From the NCBI GenBank assembly GCA_903932705.1, contig CAIZHC010000200.1, positions 1 to 7,019 on the forward strand: a stretch of 7,019 bases of DNA, given 5' to 3'. This document shows positions 1-7,019 of the stretch, one piece after another. Numbering within the stretch: the stretch's first letter is position 1; each line of letters starts with the position of its first letter. The notes beneath the pieces were generated by a model that worked only from the letters and a program-made list of their open reading frames with translations, was not told where the DNA came from and searched no databases. Source of the DNA: an uncultured Actinomycetes bacterium. GTDB taxonomy: Bacteria; Actinomycetota; Actinomycetes; Nanopelagicales; Nanopelagicaceae. Both the position numbers and the translations under genes were made by a program.

Positions 1-1185
1 AACAACTGGATCTCAATCTTTAGAGGCCCAGCTTGGACCCGTACTCCCGATGGACAGTGGTACCTACACCTCTTTGACTCTAGCCAGCCAGATCTCAATT
101 GGGATAACCCCGATGTCATGGATGATTTTGAAAAAACCTTGCGCTTCTGGCTTGATTTAGGCGTAGATGGCTTCCGGATCGATGTTGCGCATGGTTCGGT
201 GAAAGAGCATATTTTGGTTGATCATCGCGATCCAGAACGCCTCGTGGATGCGCTGCGCTTGGATTTCCTTGAGATAACAGAGGAAGAACGAGCAGGCTTA
301 CTTGGGGATATTCCATTTTTTGATCGCGAAGGTGTGCACGAGGTTTATAAGAAGTGGCGCGCCATTCTTGATGAGTACACCGGTGATCGCATGACTGTCG
401 CAGAAGCATTTGTCTATCCATCGAGTCGAGCAGCGAGATATGTTCGTGAAGGCGAACTTCATCAAGTCTTCAACTTTAATTTCATGATGCTGGGTTGGGA
501 TGCAGCGGTTATGAGAGCAAGCATCGAGAGAACCCTTGCAGAGTTAGTTGATGTTAAAGCTCCAGCAACCTGGGTACTTAACAATCACGATACTCCTCGA
601 GTTGTTACTCGTATCGGCAGTGCTCGAAAGGCTCGCGCCCTCGCGATGTTAATTCATGCGCTACCTGGAGGCGTTTACATTTATCAAGGTGAAGAGCTCG
701 GTTTACCAAGCGCTGATTTACCGAATGCAGCACGACAAGATCCAGCCTTTATACGAAGTGGTGGAACTGATAAGGGTCGCGACGAATGTCGTGTACCAAT
801 TCCTTGGCAAGCAGATGCTGAAAATTATGGATATGGAACGGGTACTCCGTGGTTGCCGCAACCAAAGGACTGGGCGCAGTACTCAATGGATGTTGAAGCA
901 AAAGATTCAACAAGTAGCTTGGCGCTCTATAAGAAGAGCCTGGCACTTCGACATTCTCATCCCGCACTCGGCGGCGAAGGTTTAATTACCTGGGTTGACG
1001 CACCAGCAGGACTTATGCACTTCACTCGTGAGCATGGCCTGGAAGTTGTTGTGAATACAACTGATAGCACCTTCGAAATTGCGGTTTCAGGTAGGGAAAT
1101 CATTCTTGAATCTATTGAGGGAAACCATCTCGCAGATGGTCGCTTGGCTATTGCTGCCAATACGACCATCTGGTTACAGAACTAA
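1..1185 (+). CDS. aglA: GH13 alpha-glucosidase / oligo-1,6-glucosidase, C-terminal part (5' end outside window)
   Basis: This cytoplasmic glycosidase should release glucose from the non-reducing end of imported alpha-glucosides. The frame is open from base 1 and reads NNWISIFRGPAW, typical of the family well before any start codon. The ATG at 118 is therefore internal, and roughly 150 N-terminal residues lie outside. The visible part is 394 residues. GH13 conserved regions seen: region V QPDLN (residues 29-33), region II GFRIDVAH with nucleophile Asp61 (bases 181-183), region III TVAEAF with acid/base Glu135 (403-405), and region IV NNHDTPR with the transition-state Asp197 (589-591). QPDLN marks the oligo-1,6-glucosidase subfamily. 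Val directly after the nucleophile is, by family rule, linked to activity on alpha-1,6 bonds, so isomaltose-type substrates are possible; this is inference. The GRDECRVPIPW segment near residue 260 is also family-typical. The symbol rests on synteny with aglEFG. A sucrose- or trehalulose-type hydrolase is a less likely alternative. Confidence 0.93.
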   Translation, partial: NNWISIFRGPAWTRTPDGQWYLHLFDSSQPDLNWDNPDVMDDFEKTLRFWLDLGVDGFRIDVAHGSVKEHILVDHRDPERLVDALRLDFLEITEEERAGLLGDIPFFDREGVHEVYKKWRAILDEYTGDRMTVAEAFVYPSSRAARYVREGELHQVFNFNFMMLGWDAAVMRASIERTLAELVDVKAPATWVLNNHDTPRVVTRIGSARKARALAMLIHALPGGVYIYQGEELGLPSADLPNAARQDPAFIRSGGTDKGRDECRVPIPWQADAENYGYGTGTPWLPQPKDWAQYSMDVEAKDSTSSLALYKKSLALRHSHPALGGEGLITWVDAPAGLMHFTREHGLEVVVNTTDSTFEIAVSGREIILESIEGNHLADGRLAIAANTTIWLQN

Positions 1186-2127
1186 TTACTTAACGGAGCC
1201 CGCTAGCAATCCGCGGACGAAGTAACGTTGTAGCGAGAAGAAGACGACTAGCGGAACCAAGATGGTGATGAAGGCGCTGGAAGTTAATAGCTCCCAGTGA
1301 CTTCCCCATGTTCCGGCGAGACCCGCCAACTTATTATTGAGCGGATCAATTCCTTCGGTACCACCGGTAAAGGTGAGGGCAACGAGCAAGTCGTTCCACA
1401 CCCAGAGGAATTGGAAGATTGTGAAGGCGGCAATTGCAGGCACTGAAAGCGGCAAGACGATACGACGAAAAACCGTGAAATGACTCGCACCATCAACGTG
1501 AGCTGCTTCCATCAAATCGCGTGGAAGCGACGCAATGAAGTTGTGTAGTAGGTAGATAGCGAGTGGCAGGGCGAACATGGTGTGAGGGATCCAAATACCA
1601 AGGAACTTTCCTGCGATGTGTAATGCGGGAATCACGGTTACAGATCCGACGTGAACACCACCGGTAAAGAGGTTAAGTAGTGGAACAAGAGCAACCTGGA
1701 TTGGCACAATTTGCAGCGCAAATATTCCGTAAAAGACCAAGTCACTGCCACGGAACTTAACCCACGCTAAGCAGTAGGCAGCCATAGTTGCAATTGTGAT
1801 TGGGAAGATAACTGCAGGAATTGTGATCACAAATGAGTTGATGACGTAAGGCAATATTCCGTTTGGAATTCCACTGACAGAACTAGTACTAAAAATTGCA
1901 GAATAATTAGACAAGGTCAGATGAGGGTGTAGGAATATATTCCACCAGCCGGTTTCGGAGATTTCTGCTTTTGGTCTAAACGAGGTAGCAAATAAACCGA
2001 GAGTTGGAATTGTCCAAAGAATCGCGATGATCCAGACAGTAATCGTTGCTCCACGACTTCCGAATAGTTTGCGTCCAGCGTTGTGTTCGGCAATCTTAGG
2101 AGACTTGTTTCTGGTTAAGAGGCTCAT
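1186..2127 (-). CDS. aglG: ABC sugar transporter permease, AglG/MalG type
   Basis: This is an inner (cytoplasmic) membrane subunit of a CUT1-family carbohydrate importer that pairs with the upstream permease to form the channel. The protein has 313 residues. A basic N-terminus is followed by about six hydrophobic segments near residues 28-48, 93-122, 130-152, 166-195, 228-250 and 282-300. The cytoplasmic EAA loop that contacts the ATPase is clear at residues 207-226: it begins EAAHVDGAS, has the invariant Gly213 and ends IVLP. The start codon overlaps the stop of the upstream permease as ATGA, which indicates translational coupling. A GGGAG Shine-Dalgarno-like stretch lies about 11 bases before the ATG. 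The stop codon directly abuts the stop of the opposing alpha-glucosidase gene. Assignment to AglG rather than generic MalG depends on the partner genes, so the substrate is inferred. Confidence 0.93.
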   Translation of the reverse strand: MSLLTRNKSPKIAEHNAGRKLFGSRGATITVWIIAILWTIPTLGLFATSFRPKAEISETGWWNIFLHPHLTLSNYSAIFSTSSVSGIPNGILPYVINSFVITIPAVIFPITIATMAAYCLAWVKFRGSDLVFYGIFALQIVPIQVALVPLLNLFTGGVHVGSVTVIPALHIAGKFLGIWIPHTMFALPLAIYLLHNFIASLPRDLMEAAHVDGASHFTVFRRIVLPLSVPAIAAFTIFQFLWVWNDLLVALTFTGGTEGIDPLNNKLAGLAGTWGSHWELLTSSAFITILVPLVVFFSLQRYFVRGLLAGSVK

Positions 2128-3104
2128 GCGATTGACCGCTCCCGACGTAGGTTATAAATGTTAAAAATCAGAGCTGGAAATACCAGTACAAAGAGAATGA
2201 TTGCCATGGCGGCGCCTCGTCCTGCATCGAAACGAACAAAGGTTTCTGAGTACATCTCGTTAGCGAGAACCGAAGTTCCAAAATTTCCACCGGTAGATGC
2301 GCGAACGATGTCGAAGAGTTTAAGTGTTGCAACCACCATCGTTGCTAGTACTACGATGAAAGTTGAGCGAACCATCGGAAATGTTATTCCGCGGAACAAC
2401 TTCCATCCATGAGCGCCATCAAGTGCCGATGCTTCCATTACATCAGCGGGCACCGCCTTAATAGCAGCGGAGAGAATGACCATTGCAAAACCTGCCTGAG
2501 ACCAAATAAATACAATCATTAAAAGGAATGTATTAAGCGGTTGCGTGAGGAGCCAGTTTGTCGGCCCAAAACCTAAGTGACGGGCGAGCGAAGACATTAA
2601 GCCAACTTGAGGTTGGTTCGGGTTGGCGTATTTGTAGACGAATTGCCAGACGATAGATGCGCCTACAAAAGAAATTGCCATCGGCATAAAAATTAAAGAT
2701 TTGGCCACAGATTCGCGGCGCATACGATCGAGTAGAACTGCGAGCAAAAGCCCTAAGCCGGTTGTAACAATAGGAGTAAATAGAATCCAGAAAACTGTAT
2801 TTTTTAAGACGATTCTCATGCTCGGATCGGTAAATAACCATTTGTAGTTGGAGAATCCAACCCAGTGATGGGATGCGGAGCCTTTGAAACTAAGCAAAAA
2901 TGTTCGAACCGCTGGACCCAAAAGTCCAAAAAGGAGAAGAAGTAGAGCGGGCCCAAGAAAGACAACGATCGCTACCGGCCGTTGCATCTTTCCGTTGGCT
3001 CGGCCAGCGATAAAGAAGATGACGGCTAGAACGGCAAGAAATATCGCAATCGCGCCGAACATCTGGCCAAGTTTGGGCAGATTATCGTGCCAGAAAGTGG
3101 ACAT
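2124..3104 (-). CDS. aglF: ABC sugar transporter permease, AglF/MalF type
   Basis: This is the second channel subunit of the same CUT1 importer, 326 residues long. It has an extra N-terminal hydrophobic helix (about 16-33) before the usual set (about 43-72, 104-125, 137-158, 190-213, 246-265, 297-315). An extra first helix is also known in AglF proteins. The segment AKSLIFMPMAISFVGAS at residues 134-150 is the best family fingerprint and is what I recall from alpha-glucoside permeases. The EAA loop spans 224-243: it starts EASALDGA, has Gly230 and ends ITFP. Ser replaces the second Ala, a common variation. The start is chosen at 3104, with AAAGAG five bases upstream; an ATG 14 bases further upstream is out of frame. 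The gene follows the binding-protein gene across a 137-base gap with a stem-loop, and overlaps the next permease by four bases. Confidence 0.93.
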   Translation of the reverse strand: MSTFWHDNLPKLGQMFGAIAIFLAVLAVIFFIAGRANGKMQRPVAIVVFLGPALLLLLFGLLGPAVRTFLLSFKGSASHHWVGFSNYKWLFTDPSMRIVLKNTVFWILFTPIVTTGLGLLLAVLLDRMRRESVAKSLIFMPMAISFVGASIVWQFVYKYANPNQPQVGLMSSLARHLGFGPTNWLLTQPLNTFLLMIVFIWSQAGFAMVILSAAIKAVPADVMEASALDGAHGWKLFRGITFPMVRSTFIVVLATMVVATLKLFDIVRASTGGNFGTSVLANEMYSETFVRFDAGRGAAMAIILFVLVFPALIFNIYNLRRERSIA

Positions 3105-3107
3105 GGA

Positions 3108-3115
3108 CTCTCTTT
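3108..3115 (-). promoter_or_regulatory. Ribosome binding site of the aglF-like gene (modest)
   Basis: On the minus strand this reads AAAGAGAG, with AAAGAG placed five bases before the ATG at 3104. It is a weaker match to the anti-Shine-Dalgarno sequence than the sites ahead of the binding-protein and GH1 genes. That would fit lower permease synthesis relative to the binding protein. Confidence 0.5.
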
Positions 3116-3183
3116 CATCTAAGGAATTACTCGATCGTGAAAAGCTTTGTAAGGCACAAGATTAACGGGGAATTGATTAAATA

Positions 3184-3216
3184 GTAATGGCGGGGGCTTT
3201 ATGCCCCCGCCATTAC
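3184..3216 (-). terminator. Perfect 14-bp stem-loop between binding-protein and permease genes (attenuating terminator or mRNA 3'-end stabiliser)
   Basis: Arms GTAATGGCGGGGGC (3184-3197) and GCCCCCGCCATTAC (3203-3216) are exact reverse complements around a five-base loop TTTAT. The stem begins 25 bases beyond the binding-protein stop codon. Read on the minus strand, the bases after it are TATTTAATCAATT, which is AT-rich but not a proper U-run, so termination is likely partial. Stem-loops in this position in sugar ABC operons are known to keep binding-protein mRNA more abundant than permease mRNA, either by partial termination or by blocking 3' exonucleases. The structure is directly visible; its role is inferred. 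Confidence 0.7.
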
Positions 3217-3241
3217 CGCAACAAGCTAGTTAACTAATGAA

Positions 3242-4588
3242 TTAGTTACTTGCTGATGGCCAAGCTGCATCGATCTTCGCTGCAACTGTCTTCACAGGGG
3301 TTCCATTTGCGAACCAATCTGTAAAGCCTGTCCATTCTGCACCCGCTCCGACAGCAGCTGGCATAGCGTCAGATGCATCGAATACGAATGTTGAGTGTGG
3401 ATCAGAGAGGTACTTAGCTGACAAAGCATCCAAAGGATTGCTGTATGTCGAGGTAGGTACGCCACTGTTTGCGCTCAACCAACCACCGTTTGAGCCAGCA
3501 GCCTTAACGCGGCTGATTGCCCATTGTGGTGTTGAGAGGTATGTCTGAACTTCAACAGTTGGCTTGTTTGAGTTGAATGCGAGGTAGAACTCGCCGCCAC
3601 CCTCAACAGGTGTTGTTACAGCTGGGTTGATTCCTGGGAGGTAGTAAACCCATGCATCACCAGTTGGTGAAACAACAGAACCTGCAGGCAATGAAGCAGC
3701 GATGAATGAAGCTTGTTGTAGCTGCATGCACTTACCTGATGGGATACCTGTTACTGCATCTTGGAATGAAGTTGTAGCAATGGTTGAAACCTTGCCGACA
3801 TACTTGGAGTTACCCAACCAGCCCCACACTGTGTTCATTGCGTGGATGATTGGAGCATCTGAGAACTTCACCTTGTGTGAGATCCAGTTGTTGTAGACAG
3901 TTGCACCAGCTTCGCGAACAACTACCTCTTCAAGCCAGTCAGTTGCAGGCCATCCGGTAGCTGTACCAGAACCGATACCGCCGCACCATGCTGTTTGACC
4001 AGCTGCAGCCATCTTGTCTGAAAGTGTGAACATGTCGTTCCAAGTTGTTGGAACTGAGTAACCGTACTTAGCGAATTGCTTTGGTGAGTACCAAACCAAA
4101 GACTTCAAGTTAGCTGAGTTAGGTGCTGCATAGAACTTTCCGTTTACAGAACCTAGGTTACGCCAGCTCTTTGACCAGTAGCGGTTGATGTTGTTGGTTA
4201 CTGCTGAAGGGGCTGGGACAGCCTTGCCTGTAGCAACCATCTGTGAGATCAAGCCTGGTTGTGGAACAAGTGCGAGATCTGGAGCGGTTCCACCAGCAAC
4301 GCGAACTGGAAGTTGAGATTCAAATGCGTTTGAACCGTTCCAGTTGATCTTGATGCCTGTGCAAGCGGTGAAATCTGCAGAAGCAGAAGCGTAGCGAGTA
4401 AGTTCATCGCCAACGACAGATGTGAAGACTTCAACAGTCTTACCCTTTTGAACTGCATAACCAGAACCAACGGTTGCGCAAGCAGCTGTGGATGTTCCAG
4501 CATATGCTGCAGGCGCAACAAATGTTGCAACAAGCGCAACGGTTGCTGTGGCTACGCCAGCAAGCAAACCTTTTTTGCTAATCGACAT
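3242..4588 (-). CDS. aglE: Extracellular sugar-binding protein of ABC transporter, AglE type (SBP family 1)
   Basis: This exported receptor captures the sugar outside the membrane and delivers it to the permease pair. It has 448 residues. An N-terminal Sec signal peptide is clear: SISKK, a hydrophobic core at about 8-25, and a likely signal peptidase I site after AYA (residues 28-30). No lipobox cysteine follows the core, so a lipid anchor is not predicted. The mature part shows the SBP_bac_1 pattern: EVFTSV near 53, then NWNGSNAFESQLPVRVAGG to about 100 and TAPDLALVPQPG to 112. AWCGGIGSGTATGWPATDW around 200-218 and GKCMQLQQASF around 285-295 are AglE-like, and Cys202 and Cys287 probably form a disulfide. 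Translation starts at 4588 behind AAGGA with six-base spacing. The gene heads the transporter operon and has its own upstream gap. An alpha-glucoside ligand is inferred from family and neighbours. Confidence 0.93.
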   Translation of the reverse strand: MSISKKGLLAGVATATVALVATFVAPAAYAGTSTAACATVGSGYAVQKGKTVEVFTSVVGDELTRYASASADFTACTGIKINWNGSNAFESQLPVRVAGGTAPDLALVPQPGLISQMVATGKAVPAPSAVTNNINRYWSKSWRNLGSVNGKFYAAPNSANLKSLVWYSPKQFAKYGYSVPTTWNDMFTLSDKMAAAGQTAWCGGIGSGTATGWPATDWLEEVVVREAGATVYNNWISHKVKFSDAPIIHAMNTVWGWLGNSKYVGKVSTIATTSFQDAVTGIPSGKCMQLQQASFIAASLPAGSVVSPTGDAWVYYLPGINPAVTTPVEGGGEFYLAFNSNKPTVEVQTYLSTPQWAISRVKAAGSNGGWLSANSGVPTSTYSNPLDALSAKYLSDPHSTFVFDASDAMPAAVGAGAEWTGFTDWFANGTPVKTVAAKIDAAWPSASN

Positions 4589-4594
4589 ATATAT

Positions 4595-4599
4595 TCCTT
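4595..4599 (-). promoter_or_regulatory. Ribosome binding site of the aglE-like gene
   Basis: AAGGA on the minus strand is separated from the ATG at 4588 by ATATAT (six bases), which is good spacing in an unstructured AT-rich stretch. It supports this start for the signal peptide. The site sits inside an 8-bp palindrome CCTTAAGG (4596-4603), directly beside a possible leader hairpin (4602-4626). Confidence 0.75.
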
Positions 4600-4655
4600 A
4601 AGGGGTTATCGCGGTCCAACCTCCCCATGAAGATTGATTCCCGCGGTGTAGGTAA

Positions 4656-4684
4656 AGTGTAAGAGGCGGGTACCCGCATGACCT
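4656..4684 (-). promoter_or_regulatory. Candidate promoter of the sugar transporter operon with palindrome in its spacer
   Basis: Read on the minus strand, a -10-like TACACT (4661-4656) lies 17 bases from a weak -35-like AGGTCA (4684-4679). Transcription would start near 4649, giving a leader of about 60 bases. The spacer contains a perfect 12-bp palindrome GCGGGTACCCGC (4666-4677), a natural place for a repressor. LacI-type operators usually have a central CG, whereas this one has a central TA, so the regulator is unknown. The -35 match is poor, and the assignment rests on spacing and position only. Confidence 0.4.
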
Positions 4685-4708
4685 AGTCAGAGCAGCCTAA
4701 GTAGGGCT

Positions 4709-4733
4709 AAAAATCGTTATAAATCAATAACAA
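4709..4733 (-). terminator. Possible weak terminator after the GH1 gene, or regulator site
   Basis: On the minus strand TTGTTAT, six loop bases and ATAACGA form a short stem (seven pairs, one of them G-T) followed directly by TTTTT (4713-4709). It lies 27 bases past the GH1 stop codon. The order stem then T-run is that of an intrinsic terminator, but the stem is almost all A-T and would be weak. The same GTTAT/ATAAC inverted repeat could instead be an operator upstream of the transporter promoter. Confidence 0.35.
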
Positions 4734-4760
4734 TTTGGTAACAACCGCCTTGGAACTCCC

Positions 4761-6149
<1,389 letters not shown>

Positions 6150-6164
6150 TTAAAGAGGTAATGA

Positions 6165-7019
6165 TTAATTAGCAGATGCTCGGACGGCAGCAGCCACCGA
6201 TGTGACAACGCGTGGGTCAAAGACGCTGGGAACGATGAAGTTGGCATTGAGCTGGTCACTGCTAACACAGTCAGCGATTGCATTAGCGGCTGCCACCAGC
6301 ATCTTGTCTGTGATCTTATGGATACGGCCATCAAGTAGACCACGGAAGATTCCAGGGAAGGCTAAAACATTGTTGATTTGATTGGGATGATCGCTGCGAC
6401 CGGTTGCAACTACGGCTGCATACTTGCGAGCGATCACTGGATCAATCTCAGGTTCTGGGTTTGCCAGCGCAAAAACGATTGAACCAGGTGCCATCGAAGC
6501 TACATCTGATTCAGTCAGAACATTTGGCGCGCTCACTCCGATGAAGATATCTGCGCCAACCATGGCATCCGAGAGAGAGCCACGGAATTCACCTGGGTCA
6601 CAGTTATCTACAAACCAGGTACGCATAACATCATCGCCCTCTTTTGTTTCGTGAACCAAGCCATCCTTATCGAATCCGATGATGTGCTGGGCACCGCTTG
6701 CAACCAAGAGACGAGCAACAGCGGTACCGGCTGCGCCAGCGCCGCTCATAACAATCTTGCTATCGGCGAGGTTCTTCTTAACAAATTTAAGAGCGTTTGA
6801 GATTGCAGCAAGCACGACAATTGCGGTTCCATGCTGATCATCATGAAAGACGGGAATATCGAGAAGTTCACGGAGGCGCCGCTCTACCTCAAAACAACGG
6901 GGCGCAGAGATATCTTCTAAATTAATACCACCATAAACAGGAGCAATAATCTGAACGGTGCGCACAATCTCATCAACATCTTGGGTATCAAGACAGACTG
7001 GCCAAGCATCCACATCAGC
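6165..7019 (-). CDS. Malic enzyme, C-terminal part (5' end outside window)
   Basis: This cytoplasmic enzyme oxidatively decarboxylates malate to pyruvate with reduction of NAD(P). The frame is open to the right edge (ADVDAWPVCLDTQD...). The GTG at 7013 lies inside the conserved FxGVDAxP-like region and is not the true start. The visible part has 284 residues, perhaps 60-70 percent of a short bacterial malic enzyme. Seen in order: GGINLEDISAPRCFEVE, with Glu35 and Asp36 as metal ligands; FHDDQHGTA, with a metal-binding Asp at 60-61; a Rossmann dinucleotide loop GAGAAG at 93-98; FALANPEPEI at about 183-192; and NQINNVLAFPGIFRG at about 213-227. An acidic residue after the second strand (GFDKDG) suggests NAD rather than NADP, but this is weak evidence. 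No phosphotransacetylase domain is attached: the protein ends soon after the core. The gene is co-directional with the GH1 gene and may be co-transcribed with it. Confidence 0.94.
   Translation of the reverse strand, partial: ADVDAWPVCLDTQDVDEIVRTVQIIAPVYGGINLEDISAPRCFEVERRLRELLDIPVFHDDQHGTAIVVLAAISNALKFVKKNLADSKIVMSGAGAAGTAVARLLVASGAQHIIGFDKDGLVHETKEGDDVMRTWFVDNCDPGEFRGSLSDAMVGADIFIGVSAPNVLTESDVASMAPGSIVFALANPEPEIDPVIARKYAAVVATGRSDHPNQINNVLAFPGIFRGLLDGRIHKITDKMLVAAANAIADCVSSDQLNANFIVPSVFDPRVVTSVAAAVRASAN

Noticed and set aside
116..421. Open frame of 101 codons opposite the alpha-glucosidase gene
   Set aside because: It lies entirely antisense to a well-conserved enzyme, has no recognisable domain, and reflects the codon pattern of the real gene.
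656..985. Open frame of 109 codons in another frame within the alpha-glucosidase gene
   Set aside because: It is nested in a gene with intact catalytic regions, lacks a clear ribosome site and shows no family features.
118..1185. ATG at 118 as the true start of the alpha-glucosidase
   Set aside because: The frame is open back to base 1 and encodes conserved GH13 sequence (NNWISIF..., QPDLN) before this Met, so the gene is cut by the window edge.
3141..3148. Palindrome AAAGCTTT upstream of the first permease as a LacI-type operator
   Set aside because: Only eight bases are symmetric, the flanks do not pair, and the central CG of LacI-family sites is absent.
4571..4576. A6 run in the signal-peptide codons as a phase-variable slippage tract
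   Set aside because: Six bases encoding Lys-Lys is common in signal peptides and too short to argue for phase variation.
4578..4628. 16-codon leader peptide (ATG at 4628, TAG ending at 4578) overlapping the binding-protein start
   Set aside because: Its only upstream GGGA is about ten bases away, its composition has no run of a regulatory amino acid, and such short frames are expected by chance.
7011..7013. GTG as the start codon of the malic enzyme
   Set aside because: The frame continues to the edge and the region (VDAWPVCLDT) is an internal conserved part of the family. The substrate-binding N-terminal part would be missing.

Overview
The window is a carbohydrate-use locus with five protein genes, two of them cut by the window edges. 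Coding density is high: the longest gene-free stretch is 172 bases, and the two convergent genes have no spacer at all. Base composition looks moderate rather than GC-rich (judged by eye). The proteins resemble actinobacterial versions of their families. This fits a streamlined, moderate-GC actinobacterium, for example a freshwater acI/Nanopelagicales-like lineage. That placement is inference from style and not from a marker gene. An alphaproteobacterial source is an alternative, because the transporter family is best known there.

Layout from left to right. 1-1185 (+) is the C-terminal part of a GH13 alpha-glucosidase. It meets head-on, stop codon against stop codon, with a minus-strand block. 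Read in its own direction (right to left), that block is: C-terminal part of a malic enzyme (7019-6165), a GH1 beta-glucosidase (6128-4761), a 172-base regulatory gap, a secreted sugar-binding protein (4588-3242), a 137-base gap with a perfect 14-bp stem-loop, and two ABC permeases (3104-2124 and 2127-1186) joined by an ATGA overlap.

The binding protein and permeases look like AglE, AglF and AglG of the alpha-glucoside uptake system described in Sinorhizobium (aglEFGAK). The neighbouring GH13 enzyme takes the place of AglA. The expected model is uptake of di- or oligosaccharides by AglEFG powered by an ATPase that is not encoded in the window, followed by cytoplasmic hydrolysis by the GH13 enzyme (alpha linkages) and the GH1 enzyme (beta linkages) to feed glycolysis. 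The malic enzyme is central metabolism and is probably a neighbour, not a functional part of the sugar system, although it lies only 36 bases upstream of the GH1 gene.

I see no RNA gene, CRISPR array, insertion sequence, prophage or obviously novel system. The points worth a second look are small: the stem-loop between the binding-protein and permease genes, the repeat-rich regulatory gap, the back-to-back stop codons, the absence of a lipobox in the binding protein, the absence of an ATPase gene, and alpha- and beta-glucosidases placed around one transporter.
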